Positions 1-10,812 of a stretch of 64,000 nucleotides of DNA are shown one piece after another. The translations under genes and the position numbers were made by a program. Location of the stretch: NCBI GenBank assembly GCA_029204225.1, contig CM055099.1:57857982-57921981 (forward strand), given 5' to 3'. Position 1 is the stretch's first letter. Each line of letters starts with the position of its first letter. Source of the DNA: Diphasiastrum complanatum (taxonomy: Eukaryota > Streptophyta > Lycopodiopsida > Lycopodiales > Lycopodiaceae). The notes beneath the pieces were generated by a model. The model ran no database searches. It was not told the origin of the DNA and saw only the letters and a program-made list of their open reading frames with translations.

Positions 1-1045
1 ACTTCTATCTTGAACCTAGATGGTTTCCAAGCATAGAAAGGAAGATTGAAACACATGCAACACTTTGCACACACTAAGAATGGATTACAAAATCAAACCA
101 ACCTGAACACACTCTTGCTTAAGCTCTCAAACTTTCCAGCAAGTGACCAAATCAAGTTATGGTGTGAAGAGTTACTTGCATTCTTAGAAAATACCCAAAA
201 CTAGGATGCCAAGATTACCTAGTAATGAACAAACTTGATCAACATATGATCAACACACTAAGATATTGATTCAACCTGTAAAACCACATGTAAACCACAC
301 TTCTAAAAGTTTATAAACTCCAGCAAGTGATAAATACAAGATTTAGAGGTGAATGAATGAGCACACTTAGTGAATCACAAGACTAGCTTCACTATCTTGT
401 CAAATCTTGGTGTTTAGATGTAGATCTAAGATCACTTCACATGAGAATGTTCCTCAACCTGTTAAGAACCTGAAAACACACTTGCATAATGGTTAACACC
501 TTCCAGCAAATGCTCCAATCAAATTACATAAGGAGAGTTACTTACATGCTCAACAAAGTACACCAAAATTTATGCCAAAATTGATGACAATCTTTACAAT
601 ATGCTCTTCACAATGGAGCTTACAATATGTTCACCCAAAAAAGGGGATCTTTCATCCAAATGGGAGCTTTGCTCAGCCTTTAGGAGAATTACAACTCACT
701 CAAAAGAGCATTTGTCATCCACTTAAGGAGAAGTTTCATCCACTTAAGGAGAGTGTTCATCCAAGAATGGAGATTGTCAACAATAGGATTGAAAAGAACA
801 TTGTTAGTATTGAATATGCACAAGCCTCACAATCACAAATGATTAGGTGTTATGATCTGATCCAAAATAGTTTCTTTTCAGCCTCTGATCTTCAATAGAC
901 CTGAAATATGCTTTTGATCCACAAGTTCAACTCACAAAACAAAGGTTAGTAAGATTTGATCAACAAAGCAATGCAAAATCATGCTAGAACTTGATCAAAC
1001 ATCCAAATATCACCAAAAATGGAATACTTACTGTAAATAGAAGCC

Positions 1046-1062
1046 AACCAGCTCTGATACCA
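1046..1062 (-). promoter_or_regulatory. Primer-binding site (tRNA-iMet) of copia A, left copy
   Basis: Directly abutting the LTR, the minus strand reads TGGTATCAGAGCTGG. Its first 12 bases match the usual complement of the plant initiator tRNA-Met 3' end. Confidence 0.88.
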
Positions 1063-1717
1063 TGTGAAAAATACAGATCCTAAGTGGATCTAAACTCCAA
1101 GATCATTGGCTTGAATGCTTGCACTCCAAACTACATAAGCTAGGAATTGGCAACACATTCTATGCTACCTAGAATGCAAAGAACTTGATCAAAAAGCATT
1201 TATCACAAATGGAAACTTCCATAAACATCAAGTGCGGCCCAAAATAGCATTATACAGTCCATAATACATCAGCCTATCACTTTTGGAAAGCACCTAAGAT
1301 CATACACAATAGCTTGAAGACAATACACACAACAATGCTCTCAATGGAGGAAGAAACAATGACAATGATCTATTGATCTCAATGAAGCATACAAAAGGTT
1401 TCTCCAACCTGTTCTCCACGACTTTCCTACTATTTATGGATGAGGAAGATGACTCTCTCTCCTCTCTCTAGAAGGTACTTGACCCTAGATATTCCCTATA
1501 TAGGAAAAATAGCTAAAAATGGCTTATATGACCAAAATACATCAAAATGGTCTCATTTTGAAGGGTATGAAGTTTGACACTTCATCATACTGAAAAAATA
1601 CAGTAAATAAAAACATTGTGGCCTGGTTCACACGTGTGAAACTCCAGAACCAAAACTATTTACAATTTTAGCCAATTTAGGCCTCAAACTAGCTAGGAAA
1701 TGTTGACAATTTTCACA
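1063..1717 (-). repeat. 5' LTR of copia A, left copy
   Basis: A 655-bp LTR bounded by TGTGAAAA and TTTTCACA, an 8-bp perfect terminal inverted repeat. It is the same length and nearly the same sequence as 23252-23906 and 29028-29682. It contains the palindrome TTCACACGTGTGAA at 1627-1640 in U3, and a CTATATAG-containing TATA candidate near 1495. Confidence 0.93.
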
Positions 1718-1816
1718 GCTAGAACGCTGAGGAATGAAGAGCGCAGACAGTGAGAGAGAGAGAGGGGTAGATATGCGGCTGTAGGGAGAGAGGTCGACAG
1801 GGAGCGCTTGAGAGAA

Positions 1817-1819
<3 letters not shown>

Positions 1820-1897
<78 letters not shown>
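1820..1897. repeat. (GA)n microsatellite, about 39 units
   Basis: Uninterrupted GA dinucleotide run. Shorter GA runs occur upstream at about 1752-1763. Confidence 0.97.
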
Positions 1898-1900
<3 letters not shown>

Positions 1901-1961
1901 ATATAGCAATGGAGATGGAAAGGGGGGATCGGGTCAGAGAGGTAGAGGGAGGGAATGCGGT

Positions 1962-1988
1962 TGTGTGTGTGTGTGTGTGTGTGTGTGA
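1962..1988. repeat. (GT)n microsatellite, about 13 units
   Basis: Uninterrupted GT run 65 bp downstream of the GA array. Confidence 0.95.
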
Positions 1989-2629
1989 TAGATAGGTAGA
2001 GCAGCAATGAGTGAGGATATCTGTCACAGAGAGATCTCCAATCTTGCGTTGGCTGCAAAATGGCACTTGATTACTTCAATCACCCTTCTATAATTCACCA
2101 TGATCCAGCATATCTTCCAGAATCCTCTTGCTCTCCTCAAATCATTAATACTAGAACACTAGAATGTTACGCTTGAATGCGCTCTGCTCATCACCAAGAA
2201 AACAAGAAACTCTTCTCTGCTCCAAATGAACGAATGTATTCTCCTCCGAATGCCTCCTCCCCCTTCTCCATGCGTGGGATAAAACAGTTTGAAAGGTCGT
2301 CCTCTTCAAAACACCACAATCTCTCCTTCTCCCTTGAATCCGATCCTACATTCAAACTGTCATTGATATTGTATATTCTAATAAAAGAATATCTTCATAG
2401 GTTGCTCATATATATTTCAAACATGAAGTTCACATTGATACGTAAATTTTTTAATCCTCCATTCACATATTAAAATATGGCACCAAATTATGTGTCTAGT
2501 TGATCAAGGTAACAACTTTGGATGATAGTCATTTTTCTAAATAATCTCATTGTCATGCCATCGTTTATGTGATTTTTTTCTTTTTCTTTTCAATTTCGAA
2601 TAGATATATTTTTCTAATTTTCTTCTTAT

Positions 2630-3243
2630 ATTGTTTCAAATTTAGGATTTTTTGTTTTTGTTGTATTTTTGAAAGAAAAAACTATCATATTATATACATT
2701 TTCATCATCATAATTATATCTATAAGCTGAAGTAGACGAATTTTAACTTCTAGAAGATTTTCAAGTAGATCTCCATATAGAAGGAAAATGGACCAAAAGT
2801 GCTCAAATTGTCCAAGTGTCAGTTTTGCATGATGAATCATCATATGACAAAGCACCTTCACACATGTGGAATCAAAGGGATGATCAGTACCACGAGCTTC
2901 CACTTATTGTATATATAGAGTCACATTTGGCCATAATCATTGTGAGACACCAATCTTGGTTTTGGAAGCAATTTTGAGTGATTCTCTCCATTTGTCTACA
3001 TTTGTTTTGATTGTTTTGAGGTGCTATCAATGTGTACTTGATTTTCAGGTTGGAGTCCGCACTCAAACAGGGTTTCACACGTGGGAAACTAGAAAGTACA
3101 CCTACCTTCAATTAATGATTGTTCTTGTTAGGATTTTGTGTCTAGAATTGATCTAGATTGATAGATCAAGTAATCTGACAACCAATCCCTCTTGAGGATC
3201 AGATTAAGATCCACTCTTGGTCCTTTTTGTACTTTTTCCACAA
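2630..3243 (+). repeat. Degenerate copia-type LTR (left edge uncertain)
   Basis: The segment has a TATATATAG box at about 2913, the CACACGTG palindrome (3073-3086) about 165 bp further on, and a 3' end resembling the family A LTR end (GATCCACT..., then a T-run and CCACA near 3243). The same TATA-to-palindrome spacing appears in the LTRs at 7107, 14434 and 41305. The left edge is placed by analogy only, and no primer-binding site follows it. Confidence 0.45.
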
Positions 3244-3272
3244 TAGCTATTGTATGTGAGTGATTTTATATA

Positions 3273-3374
3273 TTAATTACATGTTTTGGAAGGTACTGAA
3301 GTTCATTGCAGGTCTATTATGCTTGTTGCACTTTACTTTTGTGTATTTGATCAAATCTATATGGCTATTGTAGA
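3273..3374. repeat. Dispersed repeat, copy 1 (partner at 44892-44996)
   Basis: About 100 bp beginning ATTAATTACATGTTTTGGAA recurs in direct orientation at 44892-44996 with scattered substitutions. It lies just downstream of an LTR-like end and is probably a retroelement-derived fragment. Confidence 0.7.
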
Positions 3375-3375
3375 G

Positions 3376-3680
3376 CTAAAATTGAAAATCAAGAACTGAA
3401 AAATGCTTAGACATGTATCCTATTGATGTATGATTAAGGTGACCAAGTCTATAATGCCAACTCAATTCTTTATTGATAGATGTTGAACTTCTTAAAGCAC
3501 AATCAACCATGATATTACAATGACTAAGCCTATAGAGATATCCTTGTCTCTTTCCAACTGCAAGAACTCTCATACCATTATTAAAAATTTGACATGAATT
3601 TTTCTGAAACTCTACCCTATGTCCTAAGTCTGTGATTCAACTGACAGACAATAGATTTGTCATTAGGAACCGATATTGAG
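3376..3680 (-). pseudogene. Copia protease/GAG-pre-integrase remnant
   Basis: The minus strand carries a GKRQGYLYRL segment followed by WHYRLGHLNHTSIGYM. This is the GAG-pre-integrase zinc-finger lead-in (H...H) that separates protease from integrase in Ty1/copia polyproteins. Upstream, in the same frame across stops, LGHRVEF resembles the C-terminal protease region. Only about 100 codons survive, with no integrase core after it. It belongs to a copia lineage different from the surrounding D element. Confidence 0.65.
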
Positions 3681-4303
3681 CCATTTCCATTCACCTAACC
3701 AAATTAGAAAGTTCTTATGAGTTGAGTCTTGGAGTGCATGTCGCCTAGTAGAGATTTTCATAAGGATTTGAATTCCACCACTCTTTAGGAATTTGGATGC
3801 CACCACTCTATAGAAATTTCCATTTGAGAGATTAATTAGGTCATTCTTGGGCTTCTTAATGTCCTAAAATACACCTTTTAGGTTCAGATCAAGTGGTTTG
3901 ATGTTTTCCTCATCTAGAAATGCAAAACTAGTGAAAATTGTGTTTCTTTTATACTCGATTTTAAATAGGTTTGTGATTGAATATGTCAATGTGATTAAAC
4001 CTAAATTTTGAGGACTTTATTTGTGAGACATTTGTGTTCTCTAAAGTGCTTTTGGTTTAGTATCGGTGGATTCACCCTTCTTGTGAAGTTGAGATCAAGG
4101 AGGAGACTAGTTTTGATCAAATCTATAGTAAATTGAGCTAGGTTTGGATCTTGAAGGTTGATCAAGCTCAAGACCACCTTAGATCTTGTTGAAAAATCAG
4201 AGAGTGATTCATCTCAAGTCCCAAAGAGAGTGAGATAGCTAGTTGTGATCATATCTTGTAAACTCTATCTTGTTTCATTGAATCTATCTCCCTATCATTG
4301 AAG

Positions 4304-4898
4304 ATGGCATCCGTAAATGCCTATCTTTTGGATTCTAGTGATAGATTGAACCCTTAAAATTATTCAATTTGGAAGTTAAGAATGGAATCCATCCTTGTCA
4401 TGCAAGATTTGATGGATATTGTGAATGGAGAGGAAGATGAGCCAATCCATCCACAAGAAGCAACTAAATACAAGACGAGGTGCAAGATTACACTCCATAT
4501 TGTATTGAAATGAATGTTGCAAATGATTTGCTCAAGGAAGTAGGAGTATGTATCTCAGCCCAAGAGGCTTGAGAGACTCTTCAAAAGATCTGTGAGTCCA
4601 AGAATACCTCAAGATTACTTTCCCTCAAGAATCAAGTTCTTCAATGCTTCCAAGAGAAGAGTGAGAGTGGACATCAATTTGTTTTGAGAGTGAAAGATTT
4701 GAAAAAAGAGCTTGCCTATGTTGGTGAACCTATTAAAGAGAGTGAAATTGTGCAAATAGTTTTGAATGGCTTATGTAGTGATTTTACTAACCTTGTCCAA
4801 TGCTATGCCATCATGGAAAACTTGCCTACACTAAAAGACCTTCAAAGTGTGTTGATGGCCGAGGAGAGTAGAAAATGGAGGAGAATATATCTCAAATG
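4304..4898 (+). pseudogene. Copia D gag remnant
   Basis: Starting at ATG 4304, the translation is colinear with the gag start of family A: MAS, then a DSSDRL-type segment, NYSIWKLRMES, and DLMDIV. It shows several stops and frameshifts (for example a TAA near 4356 and a TGA near 4512). The clean part, 4684-4899, contains the UBN2-type gag helices ending LQSVLMAEES. The nucleocapsid zinc knuckle and the protease that should follow are missing; the frame runs straight into integrase sequence. Confidence 0.75.
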
Positions 4899-5482
4899 AA
4901 TTTAAAGACTTTTGTGATCAAGAAGGAATTATCTTGCCCTTACTCCCCTCAACAAAATGGGGTGGCCCAGAGGAGAAATACGACTCCATGTGAATGTTCT
5001 AAAGCTCTAAGGTTAGATGCATGCCTACCTAAGTCTTTTTGGGGAGAACCTCTCATGTGTGCTAACTTCTTATGTAATAGAGTTCCATCTAGCTCTATAA
5101 ATGGTAAAACATCTTATGAGTTGTTGTATGGAGAAAAGCCTAATCTCAAAACTTGAAGGTGTTTGGATGTATTTGCTATGTACATGTCCCTTTGGACACA
5201 AGAACCAAGGAGGATTCATCATCCATGAAGGAAATCATGGTAGGCTATGGCAATGCAAGCAAAGGTTACAAAGTCTTTATTCCATCTTCTCAAAAGATTG
5301 TCACTTCTAGAAATATCATATTTTATGAGATTAGAATGCATAAGCTTGTAGGTAATTCATCTAACCACTCTATTGGAAGAGAGATAGCCGAGATCAAGGA
5401 GGAGCTTGATCATGAGGAAGAGCTAGAGCCAAGAATACCAAGCACACCAAGAAGATCCACAAGGTCAAGGATGAAGCCATAA
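4890..5482 (+). pseudogene. Copia D integrase C-terminal half and connector, frameshifted
   Basis: The first part (4890-5156) carries CPYSPQQNGVAQRRN, matching the end of the copia integrase core. The third catalytic position reads Q where the family has E. KSFWGEP and GKTSYELLYG follow. A stop near 5154 shifts reading to 5153-5482, which continues with FGCICYVHVP, the VTSRNIIFYE strand and an acidic linker. The N-terminal half of the core, with both catalytic Asp residues, was lost in the upstream deletion. Confidence 0.75.
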
Positions 5483-5559
5483 AAACTCACATACAAGAAG
5501 GGTAAGCAAGCTAAGGGAAGTACTTCTTATGCCTTCATCACATCTTTTAAAGAGCCTTC

Positions 5560-6125
5560 AAATGTTAGTGAAGCCTTAGAATCAAAGGAGTGGTTTCAAT
5601 AGTATGTGTAATGAGTACAATACATTGATGGAGAATGATACTTGGATGGTTGTTGATCTACCTATGGATAAGAATGTGATTGGATGTAAGTGGGTTTTTA
5701 AGCTCAAGTTGAATCAAGATGGGATTGTTTCTAAGCCCAAGGCAAGGCTTTAGCCAAGCGTATGCTCAATCAAAGGGCATAGATTATGATAGACCTTTGC
5801 ACCTGTGGCAAAGATGGTCACCATAAGAATAATCATTGCTCTTGCTTCTCAATTTGGTTGGTTGTTGTTTCAAATGGATGTGTCAAATGCATTTTTAAAT
5901 GGCTATTTGGATGAGGACATATTCATGGAACAGCCCGAGGGTTTCATCAAGCAAGGTATGGAAGACAAGGTGTGCCATCTCAAGAGGAGCTTGTATGGTT
6001 TGAAACAAACTTCTAGAACTTGGAACACAAGGCTCAATACTTTTCTTATCTCTATTGGATTTACTCCTAGTGAGTATGATCCCACTTTGTACATAAGATT
6101 TAGTGAAAAAGGCATTGTACTTTAA
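5560..6125 (+). pseudogene. Copia D reverse transcriptase N-terminal half
   Basis: After stops near 5600 and 5753, the frame gives VIGCKWVFKLK, then FAPVAKMVTIRIIIALA, QMDVSNAFLNG, MEQPEGF and LKRSLYGLKQ, which are copia RT motifs up to the fingers/palm region. It ends abruptly at 6125, before the YVDD active site. Immediately afterwards, the next about 55 bp match the first bases of a related LTR in the opposite orientation. D is therefore truncated at a rearrangement junction. Confidence 0.8.
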
Positions 6126-6190
6126 TCACTTAGAAATGTAGCAAATATGATCAAACTAGTTGAATCTTTCAATCTTTCACACTCCCTCTT
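6126..6190 (-). repeat. Truncated 3' LTR start and polypurine tract (minus strand)
   Basis: On the minus strand GAAGAGGGAG (6181-6190) precedes TGTGAAAGATT at 6180, the polypurine tract/LTR junction of this copia group. Only about 55 bp of LTR remain before the D reverse transcriptase remnant. The LTR bases (CAACTAGTTT, TCATATTT) match the starts of the plus-strand LTRs at 7107 and 41305. Confidence 0.65.
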
Positions 6191-6362
6191 CAACTAGTGT
6201 TAGCATGGACTTTGATAACACTCCAAGTGATCTCCTATGCTTCATGAACAAGTCCTTTCCCAATGCTTTGGTGAAGATATCAGCTACACATTCCCTTGAG
6301 GACACATGTTGAAGCTCCACCTCCTTTGTAATGACTTGCTCTCTCGCAAAGTGATATTGCAC
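6177..6362 (-). pseudogene. Copia RNase H C-terminal tail
   Basis: The 61-residue frame reads YHFAREQVITKEVELQHVSS, then ADIFTKALGKDLFMKH, and ends VEEGV at a stop inside the LTR, exactly as in family A (23902). The upstream part of RNase H is replaced by a non-coding module (6382-6711) shared with other derivatives in the window. Confidence 0.8.
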
Positions 6363-6381
6363 CTCAATATGACATGAAGAA

Positions 6382-6711
6382 TCACATAGAATGTAAATGA
6401 TTCCTCCATGCTATCAACTTTGGACTCTCTAGAAAAATATAGCAAACAAACAATAAATGTGAGTGATCAACATTTGCTTGCTTATCTCCTCCTCCTTTCC
6501 CCTTTGTTGCCATGTATCCACCATGAAAATCTATGAATGAGCCTCCATCTCCGTCTTGCCTCAAGATGCCATCAACCCTTGAAAATCCATGAGTAAGTGA
6601 GTACATCAATGATACTAATCGAGCACCACATGGCTCCTTAAACCAAGCAAGTTTTACTAGTCCATCTTCAAGATCTACTTGACACAAGATAGCATGTATT
6701 GATGCTAGCAT
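6382..6711 (-). repeat. Accessory non-coding module, minus-strand copy 1
   Basis: Its reverse complement matches 40920-41110 and part of 6790-6900. Shared strings include CAAGATGGAGATGGAGGCTC in the other copies and ATGGAGGAATCATTT. It sits just upstream of the RNase H tail and 3' LTR. It has no recognisable protein domain; the 109-codon frame across it is not preserved in the other copies. Confidence 0.7.
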
Positions 6712-6789
6712 TAAAGAAGTATAACTTGTACAAGTAATGTTCGATGAATAGTTAGATGATCATGCTCACCTTGTGCAAAGTTTTGCCAT

Positions 6790-7106
6790 CTAAAAGACAT
6801 TACCAAGTGGCCATCATTCACATTTATTGTTTGGCTGCTGTTTTTTTCCAGAGAGTTCAGAATTGGAAGCATGGAAAAATCATCTCATTTATATTCTATT
6901 TGGTCCTTCATGTTCTAGTTACATCTTGATGTGTAAAATTGATGTAAGAAATAGTGAAACATCCAATGTGGACGCTATTCTAGTATATCAATTATGGAAG
7001 CTACTTTAGAATTTTAGAAAGGAGATCTATACTTAGGATGAGATCATTCTAAATTTGGATCGAAGTAGTATGGCTAAAACTATGCCAAAACTAGTTGATG
7101 AGGGAA
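6790..7106 (+). repeat. Accessory module, plus-strand copy 2, adjoining a 3' LTR
   Basis: Colinear with 41025-41304: the same run from the CAGAGAGT block through CTTGATGTGTAAAATTGATG to CAAAACTAGTTGA, then an LTR. It faces the minus copy at 6382-6711 across an about 80-bp spacer, giving a head-to-head arrangement. Confidence 0.75.
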
Positions 7107-7760
7107 TGTGAGAAATATCACTAGTTTAGTCATGTTTAGTCATATTTTGATTAGTCGTCAATATTAGGCCAATATGCATTTTAGACTTAGAGATAAACTT
7201 TCTAAAGTTATTTTAGTCTAATTTCATTTGAATTACCAATTTTGGAAAGTGTGGAAAAGTTAGAAGGTTGAGTTTGGAAGATTCAAATTTGAATGCATGG
7301 TTCATTGAATCTAGTCCATATTTTTAGTAGGGTTTTTGATCGAGAAGTTTCTATGGAGGAAAACCAAATTCAAAAGAGGTCATGGATATGCTATAAATAG
7401 ATGTACACACATGGTAAGATCATCATTCTCTCTCTCTCTCACCTCATTATACATGAGTTATCGTTGGGTTCATATATCCAATTTTGCACTATAACGTTGA
7501 TATTATGCAATCTTGTGTGTAGAATGCAATTTTATGTAATGTATTGGATACCACATGTGAAATACAATACCTTACTTTTATTGTTTGAACAACAACTTCA
7601 TTTTATATATTTGATGTTTGATCAAGATCTTATTGAGTTTACATCACTTTTGTGTAGTTGATGTTAGATTTCTACATTGTCAATGTTGCTAGATGTGTTG
7701 ACATTCATAACCAATTTAGATTAAGGGGACCTAATTGGATCTTAGGTAAAAATAAATAAA
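7107..7760 (+). repeat. 3' LTR of a copia derivative (plus strand)
   Basis: Starts TGTGAGAAAT after a degenerate polypurine tract (GATGAGGGAA). Homology to 41305-41960 runs to about 7745. A TATAAATAG box lies at about 7391 and a CACATGTG palindrome about 160 bp later (7551-7560). The end is fuzzy: a TCTACA at 7671-7676 is one candidate, but similarity to the other LTRs continues past it. Confidence 0.65.
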
Positions 7761-7991
7761 AGTATTAGTGTACATTATCATTGTAGAATATTTTACTTTC
7801 ATTTTGCATATTAAGTAAACATATTGTAATCATCAAATACTTACAAGTTTTCTATTGACAATGAATCTAAAATAGTTGGATAGGTCATTCTGTAGTAAGA
7901 CAAGATCTGTTCTAATATAATTAAGACTCCAATGCTCTTCCACCTCAATCATAATTAGAGATTGTTCATTGCGTATAATGTTTATCTCTTT

Positions 7992-8596
7992 TTAATTTGT
8001 ATGACCATCCATTTGTAAATCTTGATCTAATGGTATCCAAGACCTCTGATAACTATATGTCATATTAAGCATTTGCTTTTCAATATGATAACAAAAAATC
8101 ATAAAAGATTTTTTGATCATACGATCTATATCTTCATTTTTTTTATCATCCCAACCTTTATCCATAAGATCTAACAAATTATCATCTGATAAATTCTTAC
8201 AAACAAATAAAGTAGGTGTCCTTCTCAAACTTGCACTTGAGAAGAAATTAACAAATATATGTAATGAAAGAAACCAGTTTAGGTGAACAATTTTTGATCT
8301 AGTACTTGTTACCATTGAATTTTTTACATCTAGGAGTAGTTTGCATCTGAAAGATTTGGACACAATACTGTCATAAGAGTAAGCCAGTCATCACTTCCAA
8401 AACTTGGCAATGAAATAACTTCAAGCTTATCAAATCTCCCATCCATTTTTGGAATATATTTGGATTCATAAAAAGATATGCCACTATCTACAAGCTGTTT
8501 TGGACTTCTGCGAATGACATCCAATATATCTGCAAGTGATTGTGCTGGCTCCCATTCACTTATGATTGATGGATATAGATCTAAAAGAAGAAACAC
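7992..8596 (-). pseudogene. Unrecognised coding-like segment, minus strand
   Basis: Two overlapping minus-strand frames (8330-8596, 88 codons; 7992-8363, 123 codons) have a normal-looking amino-acid mix. Examples are SLADILDVIRRSPKQLVDSG and NLSDDNLLDLMDKGWDDKKN. They overlap in different frames, so a frameshift or splice joins them. No family recognised, and no copia or gypsy motif. A further exon-like piece may lie near 8800-9030 on the same strand. Treat as a possible host-gene or transposon exon fragment. Confidence 0.3.
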
Positions 8597-8599
8597 TTC

Positions 8600-9570
8600 T
8601 TACAATGGATATTATCATCTTAAGAGCTTAAATTAAAAAATACAAATGATAGCAACAAAGTGCATACATTTTGATATACTTACAAATACATTTTTGATGA
8701 TCATGCAGATTGACATCTTGTACTTTTAATTATAACTGCATATAAATATGTTGTACTAATAAATCTGATATACAGTGACCTCTAAGAGCTGTCTTAACCT
8801 CCAAAATCTTTGCTTTCCAGTACGATTTGTGTGTCATATTTGGTCTTTTCTTCTATCAAAAAAGGTCCTTTGATGATGGATGCCACAACACCCATGAATT
8901 CCTTGTATATTTTGTTGGTTGCCACCTACCAGCTTCATCTTTCTCATTGTGAAGAATCATAGATTTAATTATAGATCTTGGTCTCCTTGCCAATATTATT
9001 GCCAAAGCTTGGGGGCCAAAATCTGTCCTGTATGATATTCAATTTATTTTTCCATATCACATTTAACCTCATGAAAAAATCATAGTAACAACATCAGGCT
9101 ATTATGCATACTATAATTTTATAGCTGTAACTAGTCTAGTTACCAAATTTTATTATATTAACCAACAGAGTTAAACAAATTTAACCTAAGGTATTGACGT
9201 TGGGCAAATAAGTACATATTGGGTAGGAAGAGCCAACCAATGGAATACATCCATGATGCTTGATGACAATTTCAAAGTTTGCTATAATATATTTGTATTT
9301 TCCAATTATTTGAGCTATGTTATGTAAATTTGAAATGTGTGCATGTTGATTAGGCCAAGTGGTGGTCGAAATTAAAGTAAAAAATAAAGATATATTTACA
9401 AAGGACCACTTTGACTTTTGGAAATTCTCTAATGGTTCAAACTATCAGCTTATTTTTTTCATATATCATCATAGCAATCAAAATTTATTAACAATGGTGG
9501 AAAAGTAGTTTTGCACTCTTATTTGGTAGTAACATAAGATAAAATAAAAAATTTGGCACATTTGATAATT
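8600..9570. other. AT-rich sequence, no supported gene
   Basis: Apart from a possible minus-strand exon-like piece near 8800-9030, I see no domain, LTR end or structured repeat. Confidence 0.5.
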
Positions 9571-9575
9571 GTTGG

Positions 9576-10080
9576 TCACTGGTCGACAAAAGACCATTGA
9601 AGTATTTTTATGAAAAATGTTTCAAAGATGGTATTCCATTCAATAGATGTCTTTAGTGGAGGAATAAAATATGAGACTTTTGATAATAGTGTGAATGTGA
9701 AAATAAAGAATGAAACTGGTTTGGAAGTAGAAGATCTAACAGACAAAAATAAGTCTGAAGTTGAGACTCCAATGTAGTTATGCAAATGCTACTCGACAGT
9801 GACAAGTGTTGCAAAAGAATGGAATTCTAAATTTAACAAATAGAGAGAGCTCAGAAGGTCAATGAGAACTAGAAAACTTCCTTAAAGGCGAGAGATGAAT
9901 CTAGCTTTGATGGTTCAATGCCCCAACACTCAAGAACCAAAATCTTTTAATGAGGCAAAGGAATACAAAAAATGGCAAGTGGCACAAAAATAAAGGCCAT
10001 AACAAAAAATAGGTTTCGGGACTTTGTTGAACTACCTGATGGTGAAATACCTATCACTTGTAGACAACATGAATTTGCGT
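9576..10080 (+). pseudogene. Copia pol remnant (connector and RT start)
   Basis: In shifting plus-strand frames, 9620-9780 reads like the acidic pol connector. 9890-10060 reads ALMVQCPNTQEPKSFNEAKE, then a KKWQVAQK segment and FVELPDGE, which corresponds to the 'EP.sf.eA......W..Am..E' opening of copia reverse transcriptase. Several stops interrupt it and nothing recognisable follows past about 10080. Confidence 0.55.
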
Positions 10081-10812
10081 AACATAAACGGTTTTTACAG
10101 AAGGATTAGAATGGCACGGATCTGCCCTATATGGGAAGTAGTGGTAAAGATTAAATTAAGGTTCACTGATTGTTACTAAGTACCATTTTGATATGGATTG
10201 GATTAGAGGAATAAAGTTTTAATCTTAACTCTATGTCCAAAGATGTTTGTATAATTTAGCCTAATCTTGGTTTGTATGCTAAGATCTGTTGTAGGCTGAT
10301 TGATTGAAGGAATTTTGCTAATAAGAGTTAGATGGTTGGAAAACTTGTGATGTGGAACTATTTCTTTAAAGATTTCCAGATATATTATTTACTCATTCTT
10401 TTGTAGTTGAGTTGCAAGATTCTTCGTGAGTTGTAACATATACAGATTTTGGATATCTGTCAGTTTATAGCCTATGTTTATTAATAGGAACATAATTGGA
10501 TATGTTGCTTATGTACATCTTAACCTTGTGGATCTACTATGTGTTTCCTATGTACTGAGTTTATATTGTATACTTAAACTAGTCAGTGTGCATAGACATA
10601 GGAACAAGTAATGTGAGGAACAGTTACTTGCAAGTTAATGTCCCTTTTTTTTGAAAGGACAATTCATTAACATCTAGATTCGTCTATGAGAATTGTGTGC
10701 ATAGAATATAGAAGTTCTTGATATCAAATATTCTAAGGATGATGATCCATGGGAGCAGGTTGAAAGTATAAAGAAGAACTTCCTTAGATTTTACTTCAAG
10801 AGACAAGTGGTT
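10081..10812 (+). other. Degenerate internal region, no domain recognised
   Basis: AT-rich with short frames only. The last about 100 bp before the polypurine tract (10720-10810) can be read as a short acidic-then-basic peptide tail. I assign no function. Confidence 0.4.

Larger units (their letters stand above)
1..1717 (-). mobile_element. Copia family A, second copy (5' LTR plus leader), cut by window edge
   Basis: This segment matches 27966-29682 almost base for base at a constant offset of 27965. By eye I noticed only two differences (positions 156 and 1425). It therefore holds the untranslated leader (1-1045), primer-binding site (1046-1062) and 5' LTR (1063-1717) of a second family A copia element on the minus strand. 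Its gag-pol would lie to the left of the window. The base after the LTR is 1718, so the right-hand TSD should be GCTAG; its partner is out of view. The near identity with the other copy implies that both inserted recently. Confidence 0.93.
1718..2600. other. Flanking non-coding DNA with microsatellites
   Basis: I see no convincing gene. The segment holds purine-rich low-complexity sequence, a long (GA)n and a (GT)n. The open frames across it are made of SLSLSL-type dipeptides from the microsatellite and are not protein-coding. Confidence 0.6.

Noticed and set aside
572-898. 108-codon plus-strand frame, identical at 28537-28863, with HPxxxxHP-type repeats
   Set aside because: It is antisense to the family A leader, and its identity in both copies is explained by recent common origin. 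Its repeats follow from the leader's DNA repeats.
1820-1897. CRISPR-like or satellite array
   Set aside because: Simple dinucleotide repeat with no spacers. No CRISPR array or bacterial gene organisation is present anywhere in the window.
1628-2058. Long minus-strand frames rich in SLSLSL
   Set aside because: They are translations of the (GA)n and (GT)n microsatellites, not proteins.
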